Source: an uncultured Roseibium sp. (lineage in GTDB: Bacteria; Pseudomonadota; Alphaproteobacteria; Rhizobiales; Stappiaceae). From it: a stretch of 64,000 nt of DNA. A model generated the notes under the pieces. It was not told the origin of the DNA. It saw nothing but the letters and a program-made list of their open reading frames with translations, and searched no databases. The stretch is from assembly GCF_963675985.1 (NCBI RefSeq), contig NZ_OY780958.1:3348001-3412000 (forward strand), written 5' to 3'. Position numbers and translations under genes: made by a program. This document shows, in pieces, positions 49,105-57,890 of the stretch (its first letter is position 1; each line of letters starts with the position of its first letter).

Positions 49105-49653
49105 ATGTTCACCCATTTGATTGCCAAGCTGTTTTCGAAGTCCGAAGCGACCGAAATCATCCGCCTCAGCGAAGACGGCCGCCAGAAGCGCGGCGGCCTG
49201 GTCGGCGGCACGCGCCATGACAACATCCGCCGCGCGGAGATTTCCTGGCTTGACGACCAGGGGGATGCGAGCTGGGTCATGGACCGGATCGTCGATGCGG
49301 TGGCCCGCGCCAATCGGGAGACGTTTTCGTTCGACATCACCGAATTCAAGGAACGGCTCCAGGTCGCGGCCTATGACGAGACCGACGAAGGCCACTACGA
49401 CTGGCATTCGGATATCGGCGACGGCCCGATCGCCCGGTACCGCAAGCTGACCATCGTCGCCCAGCTGTCGGAGTCGGAAACTTATGGGGGCGGAGAGCTG
49501 GAGATATCCTGCGGCGGGACGCCCACGGCCTCATGCCGGGACCTCGGCTCGGCCACCGTCTTCGCCAGTTTCATGCTGCACCGCGTGGTGCCGGTCTCCC
49601 GAGGCACCCGCTATTCCCTGACCTGCTGGAGCCACGGGCCGCATTTCCGTTGA
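49105..49653 (+). CDS. 2-oxoglutarate/Fe(II)-dependent dioxygenase, PKHD type
   Basis: 182 aa double-stranded beta-helix enzyme. Iron ligands His and Asp in HYDWHSDIG, distal His and 2-oxoglutarate Arg in MLHRVVPVSRGTRYSL. Prolyl hydroxylase-like; substrate unknown. The start at 49105 is chosen where the family begins; 49060 adds fifteen unlike residues. Confidence 0.85.
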   Translation: MFTHLIAKLFSKSEATEIIRLSEDGRQKRGGLVGGTRHDNIRRAEISWLDDQGDASWVMDRIVDAVARANRETFSFDITEFKERLQVAAYDETDEGHYDWHSDIGDGPIARYRKLTIVAQLSESETYGGGELEISCGGTPTASCRDLGSATVFASFMLHRVVPVSRGTRYSLTCWSHGPHFR

Positions 49654-49798
49654 GATGCATTCATTCCTTGCCGGAAACTTAAAAGACATTTTCCGATTTC
49701 CTTACGAATTATAGATTGTTAGGGTCCGCACTGGACGCGCACGTCTGGGTCTTCCAGACACGGGCATCACAGATCTAACGACCGGAGAGGCCATCGCC

Positions 49799-50284
49799 AT
49801 GAAAGGCAATCAGAAAGTTATCGACCGGCTGAACGAAGCCCTGTTCCTGGAGCTTGGAGCCATCAACCAGTACTGGCTGCATTACCGCCTCCTGGACGAC
49901 TGGGGCTATGGGAAAATGGCCAAGAAGGAACGCGCCGAATCGATCGAGGAAATGGAACACGCGGACAAGCTCGTTGACCGCATCATCTTCCTGGAAGGCC
50001 ATCCGAACCTTCAGAAGGTGTCGCCGCTGCGCATCGGCCAGAACATCAAGGAAGTCCTGGAATGCGATCTCGCCGGCGAATACGACGCCCGCGAATCCTA
50101 TGCCAAGTCCCGCGAGATCTGCCGCGAGGAAGGCGACTACGTCTCCATGCAGCTTTTCGAGCAACTGCTGTCCGACGAGGAAGGCCACATCGACTTCCTG
50201 GAAACCCAGCTGGAACTCCTGGAAAAGATCGGCATCGAACGCTACGGCCTGCTCCAGGCAACCTCGGCCGACGAAGCCGACTGA
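49799..50284 (+). CDS. bfr: Bacterioferritin
   Basis: 161 aa. Stores iron in a 24-mer. All ferroxidase ligands are present: E18, E51, H54, E94, E127 and H130; M52 is the haem ligand. No bacterioferritin-associated ferredoxin gene is adjacent. Confidence 0.97.
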   Translation: MKGNQKVIDRLNEALFLELGAINQYWLHYRLLDDWGYGKMAKKERAESIEEMEHADKLVDRIIFLEGHPNLQKVSPLRIGQNIKEVLECDLAGEYDARESYAKSREICREEGDYVSMQLFEQLLSDEEGHIDFLETQLELLEKIGIERYGLLQATSADEAD

Positions 50285-50318
50285 GCGGAAAGCTTCGGTA
50301 TCGGCTCACGAATTTCAA

Positions 50319-50347
50319 CGCGGCTGCCTCGGCGGCCGCGTTTTTTT
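50319..50347 (+). terminator. Rho-independent terminator after bfr
   Basis: CGCGGCTGCC...GGCGGCCGCG hairpin followed by seven T, 35 bases after the bfr stop. Confidence 0.85.
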
Positions 50348-50400
50348 ATTGATGGGATTGCTGCCGAGAGTCCCAAATGCTTACCGCCCTCTCAGTTGTC

Positions 50401-50420
50401 ATTCCCGCGAAGGCGGGAAT
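50401..50420. repeat. Short palindromic intergenic repeat
   Basis: ATTCCCGC-GAAG-GCGGGAAT, a perfect 8-base stem. This sequence type is a common dispersed repeat in proteobacteria. Confidence 0.6.
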
Positions 50421-50513
50421 CCAGTAATCCGTGAGGCGGGTTGCTTGAGCGGAATTATGTATCAAGCGCACCAACTGTCTAACTGATCAAGACGCGTCGG
50501 TTCCTTACAATAC

Positions 50514-50969
50514 ATGTTTATGAAACCGTCGAAGACCAAGACCTATGAACACGCTATCACTGGACTTCTGGGAAAGCGTGCCGATCTCTACAATGAGCTA
50601 ATCCGTCTCAGAGCCCGGATTGCTGAAATCGGCAATGACATGGCGACCGTGGACAAGACGCTTCGCATACTTGGGTTTCAGGACGACCTGGACGATTTGA
50701 TGCCGGAACGGTCCGGTCCGTCGCTCTTGCCTCACGGGCAGCTTTCCCGGTCGATCTCAGAGATACTCAGGGAAGCCACAGAACCGCTCACCAGTCGCCA
50801 GATAGCACTCAAGATCGTTGAGGCCCGATGCGAGAATCCGAACGACCGGAAGTACCTGATCAAGCTGACTAGCAGCGTGTCACGAACGCTTGGGAACCTA
50901 CGCAAGCAAGGGCGCGTTGTATCAGAGGGGAATGGGAAGGGTTTGCAGTTGTGGCGGTTAAATCGTTGA
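50514..50969 (+). CDS. Hypothetical protein with coiled coil and winged-helix-like end
   Basis: 151 aa. Residues 15-50 form a coiled coil (LLGKRADLYNELIRLRARIA). Residues 75-145 look like a winged helix (SISEILREATEPLTSRQIAL, then LTSSVSRTLGNLRKQGRVVS). No family is recognised. First gene of a small accessory patch after bfr. Confidence 0.6.
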   Translation: MFMKPSKTKTYEHAITGLLGKRADLYNELIRLRARIAEIGNDMATVDKTLRILGFQDDLDDLMPERSGPSLLPHGQLSRSISEILREATEPLTSRQIALKIVEARCENPNDRKYLIKLTSSVSRTLGNLRKQGRVVSEGNGKGLQLWRLNR

Positions 50970-51069
50970 CGATAGAGTCAATTAGACGCACGTGGGAAAA
51001 AACCTACAAATAATTTGATTACCAATATATGATCTGATTCAGGCACTGATTTGGTTAGGAGGAACGATC

Positions 51070-51252
51070 ATGGCAACGCTCACGATCAGGACTGATGATG
51101 GCCTTCTCAAAAAGCTCATGGAAAGCGCCAAAGAAAAACTCACCAAGGAAGAGTTTCAAAAGCAGCGTGTATCTATTGTTTTCGCCGGTATGCCGAAAGA
51201 TAGCGGCATGACGAAAATAGAGATAGAGAAGGTCTTGGCCGAAAGCGAATAA
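51070..51252 (+). CDS. Small protein upstream of Fic (possible antitoxin)
   Basis: 60 aa with a very good ribosome site (AGGAGG). It starts MATLTIRTDDGLLKKLMESA and ends three bases before the fic start, so translation is probably coupled. It lacks the (S/T)xxxE(G/N) inhibitory motif of known Fic antitoxins. An antitoxin role rests on position only. Confidence 0.55.
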   Translation: MATLTIRTDDGLLKKLMESAKEKLTKEEFQKQRVSIVFAGMPKDSGMTKIEIEKVLAESE

Positions 51253-51255
51253 GAT

Positions 51256-51912
51256 TTGATATTATTCGACCTAGATCCTACAGAATATAGCCCAAATTAT
51301 CAGTCGCTTCAGGTGTCCAACCTGAAGCGCCAATACGATTTTTTAGTGTCAATTGTAGAAGCATCTATCGCCACTAACCGTATTTATGTTTCTCAAACGG
51401 TTCTTAAGGCTTTCAATTATCACGCGATAGTCTGCCTGCATTCTGATGCTGGCCAATTTAGACGCTGTGCAGTGAATTTGGGCAATGCTGATGATGCGCA
51501 TAAGCCTCCAATGTGGATCCACGTTCAGGCTTTGATGGATGATTTCGTCAACCAAATAAACATCAACATTTCAAATGCAGACCCGGTTGTTCTCGCTAGT
51601 TTTGCATTGTGGCGATTGAATTGGATCCACCCTTTCGTCAATGGAAATGGACGAACCGCAAGGCTAACGGCCTACTATATTTTATGTATGCGGGCTGGAG
51701 GTATGATCAAGGGATCCAATACGCTACCTGAATTACTTAGTAGAAAGCGCGGCGAGGAAAATGACCCATATGTACGCGCTCTTAAGGAAGTGGATGCGAG
51801 TTTTAAAAATGGAGAATTGGATTTGAGCCCACTCCATCAGCTTGTATCTGAGCTCTTAAATGAGCAGTTGGAAAGCGCTAACGCTGCCAGTACCCCTTCC
51901 ACTCCCGGCTAA
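51256..51912 (+). CDS. Fic-domain protein with a variant motif
   Basis: 218 aa from a TTG start. Fic motif at 125-136: HPFVNGNGRTAR. The usual acidic residue at position five (D/E) is Asn129, which should alter metal and phosphate binding. GQFRRCAVNLGN precedes it as in other Fic folds. Fic enzymes transfer AMP or related groups to target proteins. The last residues overlap the end of the convergent transposase gene by 35 bases, so the natural C-terminus may have been changed by the insertion. Confidence 0.85.
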   Translation: MILFDLDPTEYSPNYQSLQVSNLKRQYDFLVSIVEASIATNRIYVSQTVLKAFNYHAIVCLHSDAGQFRRCAVNLGNADDAHKPPMWIHVQALMDDFVNQININISNADPVVLASFALWRLNWIHPFVNGNGRTARLTAYYILCMRAGGMIKGSNTLPELLSRKRGEENDPYVRALKEVDASFKNGELDLSPLHQLVSELLNEQLESANAASTPSTPG

Positions 51913-52831
51913 CCGGATGCGCCATAGCTAAACCAAGTGCACGGCCGGCAAGCGCACCGTTGCTCTCGCGACGATGATCCTCAAGCCATGCGGCATGGCC
52001 TGCGTATTGGTACAGGTAACGCGCACTGACATGGTGATGCTGTCCGCGAACCATACGACGCAGGCGGGAGAAGAAGCTTTCGGCTTGGTTCGTTGACACG
52101 TGGTCGATTGCGTAAGCTTCCGAATGATTGATGCGATAGGTTTTCCAGCCATCATGCAGTGCATCCCAGTGCGAGGCTTCATCGGCGTACATGATCGCAT
52201 CGCGGTCAACGAAATGCTTGGCATGGTCTACGCCTTCGGCTTCCGAGCGGCCGATAAAGGTCAACGTCCGACCCTTGCGCTCACGCATGGCGATGACGAC
52301 ACGGCGCGTGCCGGTCTGGTGACGCGCAAGACGGCGGTCCTTGCGGTCCTCTTTCTTGTTCTCCGGGCGGATATGACCGCCGAAATATGCGCCGTCGATC
52401 TCGACTTCATCGTCTAGGGTGTGGCCCTTGATCTCAGCGGCCATCGCTTCGCGCAGCTTGTGCGACAGGACGAAAGCCGTCTTGTATTGGCAGTCCAGGT
52501 CACGGGAAAGCTGCAAGGCGCTGATGCCCTTCGCAGAGTTCACGAATATGCAGATCGCAGCGAGCAGGTCGGTAAAGGACATTTTCCGGCTGGCGAAGAT
52601 CGTGCCGCTTGTCACTGAAAACTGATGATGACAGGCTGCGCATTTGAACTTGCGACGGGTCGGAATGTCGTAGGTGTCACAGCAGCCACAACGCGGGCAA
52701 ACGGCTTCCCCGTTCGTCTCGTGCCAACGGATGGCCCGGAACGTGCTGTAAGCCTTTTCCTCTCCACCCTGATAGATGGACTTCAGGGAGAGGGTCCGTG
52801 CTTGAGCTGAAAGGAGGAAGTGCTGCGCCAT
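51878..52831 (-). CDS. IS1595-family (ISXO2-like) transposase
   Basis: 317 aa. N-terminal zinc ribbon CPRCGCCDTYDIPTRRKFKC-AAC, then the DDE-like core: EIDGAYFGGHIRPENKKEDR, MYADEASHWDAL and STNQAESFFSRLRR. The start MAQHFLLSAQ at 52831 is preferred over 52861. I could not find terminal inverted repeats by eye. Confidence 0.88.
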   Translation of the reverse strand: MAQHFLLSAQARTLSLKSIYQGGEEKAYSTFRAIRWHETNGEAVCPRCGCCDTYDIPTRRKFKCAACHHQFSVTSGTIFASRKMSFTDLLAAICIFVNSAKGISALQLSRDLDCQYKTAFVLSHKLREAMAAEIKGHTLDDEVEIDGAYFGGHIRPENKKEDRKDRRLARHQTGTRRVVIAMRERKGRTLTFIGRSEAEGVDHAKHFVDRDAIMYADEASHWDALHDGWKTYRINHSEAYAIDHVSTNQAESFFSRLRRMVRGQHHHVSARYLYQYAGHAAWLEDHRRESNGALAGRALGLAMAHPVSREWKGYWQR

Positions 52832-52937
52832 AACATACTGTTTTCGATGCCTATGCATCATATATAGTACGTTGACGTATCCCTTACAAGGGCATATGTA
52901 GCTAATACGATACTTTTTGCATTAAAGGCGGTACGTT

Positions 52938-53159
52938 ATGGCGGAAAAGACGGACTGGGAAGCCCGCGCGGCTAACCTCCTGAAGGCTGAATTGAAGCGT
53001 AAGGGCGTTACCTATTCGCAGCTTGTCGAAAAGCTGGCAGAGATAGGAATTGATGAGAAAGAGGCCAACATCAGAAATAAGCTGAGCCGAGGTAAATTCT
53101 CAGCCGCTTTTATGTTGGCTTGTCTGCAGGCAATTGAGGTGTCAAGCCTAACTCTATAA
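52938..53159 (+). CDS. DUF6471 protein, possible passenger of the IS1595 element
   Basis: 73 aa. WEARAANLLKAELKRKGVTY and IRNKLSRGKFSAAFMLACLQ match DUF6471, a small helix-turn-helix-like family often found beside IS1595-type transposases. Divergent from the transposase with a 106-base spacer. Its 3' end overlaps the convergent membrane-protein gene by 50 bases. Confidence 0.75.
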   Translation: MAEKTDWEARAANLLKAELKRKGVTYSQLVEKLAEIGIDEKEANIRNKLSRGKFSAAFMLACLQAIEVSSLTL

Positions 53160-53739
53160 TTTCTATTGAGTTCTCTTTAGCGTATCGAATAAGCTCAGTC
53201 TTTGTTATAATTATATTATCATCAATAGCTGGGTGTTCGAGACCATGTATTAATTTGCTTGCTCTATACATTGTTTTTATGTGTTCTAGTCTTTGCTCAT
53301 TATCAACTAAACTCAATCTATCATTAAGAAATTCAAATTTTAATTTTTCTAAGTAAACAGACCCACCACCGGGAGCGACAGGATACCTAGGCGGAACGCC
53401 AGCAAGAAGGCAGGCAGCTTCCCAAAGGAAAAAGCTGTCTTGGCGCTTCAGCCGAGATATTTCTTTGTCATCCACAGCGCCTATCTTTGCTTCAAGTGCC
53501 AACCGTTTATCCCGCTCGTTTCTGTATGGGGCACAGGCTAAATTCCAAATGAACGCAAATATTGCCCCACCTACGACGCCTATTATTCCAGCAAAAACAT
53601 AAGGAATTTCTTCAAGCGCCATCGTCTCACCCTTCAAGAAGTAAAGGGCAATGAGGCTTATTACGCCGCCAATGATAGCGAGGAAAAGCGCACTTAAATG
53701 CGTAACCGTATCTGTAAACGCGCGGCGAAATATTCCCAT
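53110..53739 (-). CDS. Hypothetical membrane protein
   Basis: 209 aa from the ATG at 53739 (53754 is also possible). Two hydrophobic segments at the N-terminus (SALFLAIIGGVISLIALYFL and VFAGIIGVVGGAIFAFIWNL), then a cytoplasmic region with FFLWEAACLLAGVPPRYPV. AT-rich. No family is recognised; such proteins occur in mobile regions. Confidence 0.6.
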   Translation of the reverse strand: MGIFRRAFTDTVTHLSALFLAIIGGVISLIALYFLKGETMALEEIPYVFAGIIGVVGGAIFAFIWNLACAPYRNERDKRLALEAKIGAVDDKEISRLKRQDSFFLWEAACLLAGVPPRYPVAPGGGSVYLEKLKFEFLNDRLSLVDNEQRLEHIKTMYRASKLIHGLEHPAIDDNIIITKTELIRYAKENSIEIIELGLTPQLPADKPT

Positions 53740-53754
53740 GCCGCAAGGATGCAC

Positions 53755-54248
53755 AAAAGGCTTTCAGTTGTGGAGTCATTTCACGCACCCCACAACTTGG
53801 TGCGTTTGATACATAAGGCAGTGCTTGAGCCGAGAGGACACGGCGTACTGGATCCCGGTCTTGCCGCTGTCGCGCCAAACCGGGATGACAACCGAGTATG
53901 GGGCACGGCTCTGCCCTATCCCGGGCTGACCCCGGCCCTGAGCCGGGGCCACCTCGTGGAGCCACTTGCCGCAGCTTTGGTCGGGAGAACAACGGCTCTG
54001 GAAACGAGTGGGTCCCGGGTCTCACTGGCGTTCGCTCGGGATGACACCCGAGAATGGCGCGGCCTTGCCCCACACCCGACCGTCATCCCAGACACGTGAG
54101 GCGCAGCCGAGCGCTGATCTGGAATCCAGATGTCAGCCCGAGCGCAGCGAGGACCGCTTTCTTCAGGAGACAGGACGCGCTGTGCCCCGCGACCCTTTGC
54201 CCCTTTCACGCAGGCTCCTTCGCGCTGCAATACTGTTTGACCCATCTC
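53755..54248. other. Palindrome-rich intergenic region
   Basis: About 490 bases with several complementary CCCGG/CCGGG blocks, for example ATCCCGGT...ACCGGGAT near 53850-53885 and CCCGGG with GGGATGAC units up to 54100. It looks like degenerate dispersed repeats. No gene. Confidence 0.5.
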
Positions 54249-54308
54249 ATGGCCGCCGCAAAGCCCGGTCACTATATCGTAGCAACAGGACCAACAGCGG
54301 ACAGCGCC

Positions 54309-55595
54309 ATGCTCGACAAGAATACGCAGACCGATTCGGGTGAGGACATCGAGGACGTCCTCGGCGTGCGGCCCTCGGCAGGGTCGCGGGCAAAGCGGGT
54401 CGTGAAATGGGCCGTTGTGGCCGCAATCGTGGCCGGGATCGGCTTCGGCGGGTACAGGTATCTCGGCGCGGGGAACACCTCCGACGGCCTGACCTACAGC
54501 ACCGATGCGGCCACCACAGGCGACATCGTCGTGCTGGTGACGGCGACCGGCACCGTGGAGCCCACCAACAAGGTGGAGATTTCCAGCGAGCTGTCCGGCA
54601 TCGTGCGCACCGTCGACGTGGATTATAATTCGCAGGTCAAGGTCGGGCAGAAGCTGGCGGGGCTCGATACCGACAAGCTCAAAGCCACCGTGGAAAGCTC
54701 CAAGGCCAAGCTGAACGCGGCGCTTGCCCGGGTGACGGAAGCCGAAGCGACCGTCGTGGAAAAGGAAGAGGACTACAAGCGCAAGGTCTCGCTGGAAGAC
54801 CGGAAGATCATTTCCACGCTTGAGCTTCAGACGGCGCGTGCCGCCCAGGACCGGGCGCTTGCCGCCCTTGAAAGCGCCAAGGCCGACGTGACCTCCGCGC
54901 GCGCGGACCTGCGGCTTCACGAGACCGACCTGAAGAAATCCTGCATCTGCTCGCCCATCGACGGCGTGGTCCTGAGCCGCGACGTGGATCCGGGCCAGGT
55001 GGTCGCCGCTTCTCTGCAGGCGCCCGTGCTGTTCACCATCGCGGAAGACCTGAAGAAGATGGAAGTGCAGGTCGACGTGGACGAGGCCGACGTGGGCAAG
55101 GTCAAGCAAGGCCAGACCGCCGTCTTCACCGTGGATGCCTATCCGTCCCGCCATTTCGACGCGGTGATCCGCGAACTGCGCTTCGGCTCGGAGATCGTCC
55201 AGGGCGTGGTCACCTACAAGGCGGTGCTGACCACCGACAATTCCGAACTGCTGCTCCGCCCCGGCATGACCGCGACGGCGGAAATCAAGGTGCAGGAGGA
55301 AGACGGCGTCCTGACCGTTTCCAACGAGGCCCTGCGTTACATTCCGCCAAACGCCAATGCCCCGAAGGACAACCGCAGCTTCCTGCAGAAGCTGATGCCG
55401 CACCGGCCGCGCTTCGGACAGGCGAGCCGCCCCCAGCCGACCGGCAACGAACGCCAAATCTGGGTGCTGCGCGACGGCAAGGCGGAGCCGGTCACGGTCA
55501 CCATCGGCATTACGGACGGCAGCCGGACCCGGATCGTGAAGGGCGACATCGCCGCCGGCGACAGGATCATCGTCGACGCGCAAGCGTCCGGCTAG
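54309..55595 (+). CDS. macA: Periplasmic adaptor of a MacAB-like efflux system
   Basis: 428 aa membrane-fusion protein. One N-terminal membrane helix (VVKWAVVAAIVAGIGFGGYR), lipoyl half-domains around a coiled coil (LNAALARVTEAEATVVEKEE) and beta-barrel domains with RPGMTATAEIKVQEEDGVL. It links the inner-membrane ABC exporter to an outer-membrane channel; no tolC is nearby. An ATG at 54249 would add 20 residues. Confidence 0.88.
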   Translation: MLDKNTQTDSGEDIEDVLGVRPSAGSRAKRVVKWAVVAAIVAGIGFGGYRYLGAGNTSDGLTYSTDAATTGDIVVLVTATGTVEPTNKVEISSELSGIVRTVDVDYNSQVKVGQKLAGLDTDKLKATVESSKAKLNAALARVTEAEATVVEKEEDYKRKVSLEDRKIISTLELQTARAAQDRALAALESAKADVTSARADLRLHETDLKKSCICSPIDGVVLSRDVDPGQVVAASLQAPVLFTIAEDLKKMEVQVDVDEADVGKVKQGQTAVFTVDAYPSRHFDAVIRELRFGSEIVQGVVTYKAVLTTDNSELLLRPGMTATAEIKVQEEDGVLTVSNEALRYIPPNANAPKDNRSFLQKLMPHRPRFGQASRPQPTGNERQIWVLRDGKAEPVTVTIGITDGSRTRIVKGDIAAGDRIIVDAQASG

Positions 55596-55605
55596 GGCGA
55601 CGATA

Positions 55606-56337
55606 ATGGACGCCACCAGCCCTCCCCCTCCCCGTTCGTCCAAGCCGATCATGCGGCTGAAGACCGTTGCCAAGATCTACGGCACCGGCATGGCGGAGGT
55701 GCGTGCGCTCGACGGCATCGACCTGACGATCCGCGAGGGCGAGTTCGTCGCCATCATGGGCTCGTCCGGATCGGGCAAGTCGACGGCGATGAACATCCTC
55801 GGCTGCCTCGATACGCCGACCAGCGGCACCTACCTGTTCAAGACCGTGGATGTGGGCAGTCTCAGCCGCGACCAGCGCGCCCTGCTGCGCCGGCATTATC
55901 TCGGTTTCGTCTTCCAGGGCTTCAACCTGCTGGCCCGCTCCAGCGCGGTGGAGAATGTCGAACTGCCGCTGATCTATCGCGGCACAAAATCCGCCGAGCG
56001 CCGCCGGCTTGCCATGCGGGCGCTCGCTCATGTGGGGCTCAAGGGCCGGGAGCATCATTTTCCGAGCGAACTGTCCGGCGGCCAGCAGCAGCGGGTGGCG
56101 GTTGCCCGCGCCATCGTCACCTCGCCCAAGGTGCTGCTGGCGGACGAGCCGACCGGCAATCTCGACACGAAGACGAGCCTGGAAATCATGGAGCTTTTGA
56201 AGGTGCTCAACGAGGAGGAAGGCATCACCGTCATCATGGTCACCCACGAGCCGGACATGGCGGCCTACGCCCATCGGATCGTCCGGTTCCTGGACGGCCG
56301 GATCGTGACCGACGGCGCGGAACGGGAGCCGGCCTGA
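55606..56337 (+). CDS. ABC transporter ATP-binding protein, MacB/LolD type
   Basis: 243 aa. Walker A GSSGSGKST, signature ELSGGQQQRVAVARA and Walker B VLLADEPTGNLD are intact. Ten bases after the adaptor; its stop overlaps the permease start by one base, so the three genes form one operon. Confidence 0.93.
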   Translation: MDATSPPPPRSSKPIMRLKTVAKIYGTGMAEVRALDGIDLTIREGEFVAIMGSSGSGKSTAMNILGCLDTPTSGTYLFKTVDVGSLSRDQRALLRRHYLGFVFQGFNLLARSSAVENVELPLIYRGTKSAERRRLAMRALAHVGLKGREHHFPSELSGGQQQRVAVARAIVTSPKVLLADEPTGNLDTKTSLEIMELLKVLNEEEGITVIMVTHEPDMAAYAHRIVRFLDGRIVTDGAEREPA

Positions 56338-57542
56338 TGCTCTGGGAAACCTTCCGCCTCGCCCTTCAGGCGCTGCGGCGCAACGCGCTGCGCTCGTTTC
56401 TCACCGTGCTCGGCATCGTCATCGGCGTCGGCGCGGTGATCGCCATGGTCACCATCGGCAACGGCACCACCACCAAGGTCGCGGAGGATCTCTCCAAGCT
56501 CGGCAGCAACCTTCTGTTCGTCCGCCCCGGCCAGTTCGGACCGGGGCGCTCCAGCGCGGAGGCCAAGGCCTTCAACGCAAGGGACGTGGCGGCGCTCAAG
56601 ACCCAGCTGCGCGGGGTCAAGGCCGTCGCCCCGGTCGCCCAGACCTCGGGCACGGTCATCGTCGGCACGGAAAGCCGCAGCTCCACCGTCATCGGCAGCG
56701 ACAACGACTTTTTCATCGCCCAGGACTGGACGCTCGCCTCTGGACGGCAGTTCCTGGGCGGCGAGATCCGCGGCGGCCGGGCGGTCTGCCTGATCGGCCA
56801 GACGGTGCGCGAGGAACTCTTCGGCCCGGTCTTTCCCATCGGCCAGCGGGTGCGGGTGAACAAGGTCTCCTGCGAGGTGATCGGCATCCTGCAGGCCAAG
56901 GGCCAGTCGAGTTTCGGCAGCGACCAGGACGACATGATCCTGATGCCGCTGCGCACCTTTCAGCGCCGCATCGCCGGCAACACCAACATCTCCACCATCT
57001 ATGTCTCGGCCAGGGACGGCGTGGAGACCTCCAAGGTCCAGGGCAACATCGAGCGCCTGCTGCGCGAGCGGCGCGGCATCACCGGCAGCGAGGAGGACGA
57101 TTTCAGCGTGCGCGACATGAAGCAGATCGCTCAGACGCTGACCTCCACCACCGCCATGATGACCGCGCTTCTGGGCGCGGTCGCCGGCGTCAGCCTGCTC
57201 GTCGGCGGCATCGGCATCATGAACATCATGCTGGTGTCGGTCACCGAGCGCACACGGGAGATCGGCATCCGTCTCGCCATCGGCGCCCAGGCGTCCCAGG
57301 TGCTGATGCAGTTCCTGGTGGAGGCGGTGGTCCTGTCCATGTTTGGCGGCATCGTCGGCATCCTCGGCGGCCTCGGCCTCGCCCTGCTCGCCTCCAGCAC
57401 CATGAACATCCCCTTCATGCTCGACTGGAAAATCGTCATCATCGCCTTCGCGTTCTCTGCGGCGGTGGGGATCCTGTTCGGGTTCTTCCCGGCGAGACGG
57501 GCGGCACGGCTGGATCCGATCGAAGCGTTGCGGCATGAGTGA
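56337..57542 (+). CDS. ABC transporter permease, MacB/FtsX type
   Basis: 401 aa with four membrane helices: one near the N-terminus, a periplasmic MacB_PCD domain (about 45-250), then three (from about 275) in FtsX arrangement. MNIMLVSVTERTREIGIRLA and PARRAARLDPIEALRHE are family signs. Exports macrolides, peptides or lipids by mechanotransmission; substrate unknown. Confidence 0.93.
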   Translation: MLWETFRLALQALRRNALRSFLTVLGIVIGVGAVIAMVTIGNGTTTKVAEDLSKLGSNLLFVRPGQFGPGRSSAEAKAFNARDVAALKTQLRGVKAVAPVAQTSGTVIVGTESRSSTVIGSDNDFFIAQDWTLASGRQFLGGEIRGGRAVCLIGQTVREELFGPVFPIGQRVRVNKVSCEVIGILQAKGQSSFGSDQDDMILMPLRTFQRRIAGNTNISTIYVSARDGVETSKVQGNIERLLRERRGITGSEEDDFSVRDMKQIAQTLTSTTAMMTALLGAVAGVSLLVGGIGIMNIMLVSVTERTREIGIRLAIGAQASQVLMQFLVEAVVLSMFGGIVGILGGLGLALLASSTMNIPFMLDWKIVIIAFAFSAAVGILFGFFPARRAARLDPIEALRHE

Positions 57543-57564
57543 GGGGGCTGCGCCGGAAGACGTG

Positions 57565-57819
57565 CTATGATGCTTTATCGTAATAGCTGTCGAAATAGCC
57601 GCGAACGAAAACCATAATCGATTCCAAGGGCTCGTCCGGGTCTGTTTCCGCAGATGGCGCCCAACCGCCTATGCCAAACCTCAATGAGGTAAAGCCGTCG
57701 TATTCAACAATAATATCCGGATCGACCTGTTTGAACATTGCGATCAGGTCGGCGAAACTCATCCCGAGCAGGTTCGTGCCACCCAGCATCGGCGTCGCCG
57801 GTCTAGTTATCGGCCTCAT
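57565..57819 (-). CDS. Hypothetical protein, 84 aa
   Basis: Short acidic protein: FADLIAMFKQVDPDIIVEYD, then LRFGIGGWAPSAETDPDEPL. It resembles the end of a small immunity-type protein but I cannot name a family. It ends 23 bases from the permease stop, converging with it. It lies at the edge of the ABC-3C remnant and may itself be a fragment. Confidence 0.5.
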   Translation of the reverse strand: MRPITRPATPMLGGTNLLGMSFADLIAMFKQVDPDIIVEYDGFTSLRFGIGGWAPSAETDPDEPLESIMVFVRGYFDSYYDKAS

Positions 57820-57890
57820 TTCGCTGGGTTAGTCAATTTTCTATGAATTAGATTCGGCTACATTCCCTGCAGCTCCGCGAACCTAGTGTC

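Noticed and set aside
53916..55673. 585-aa open frame on the minus strand
   Set aside because: Antisense to the efflux adaptor gene, low-complexity His/Gly/Arg/Asp-rich product typical of shadow frames.
56265..57536. 423-aa open frame on the minus strand
   Set aside because: Antisense to the intact FtsX-type permease; composition is Asp/His/Ala-rich without motifs.
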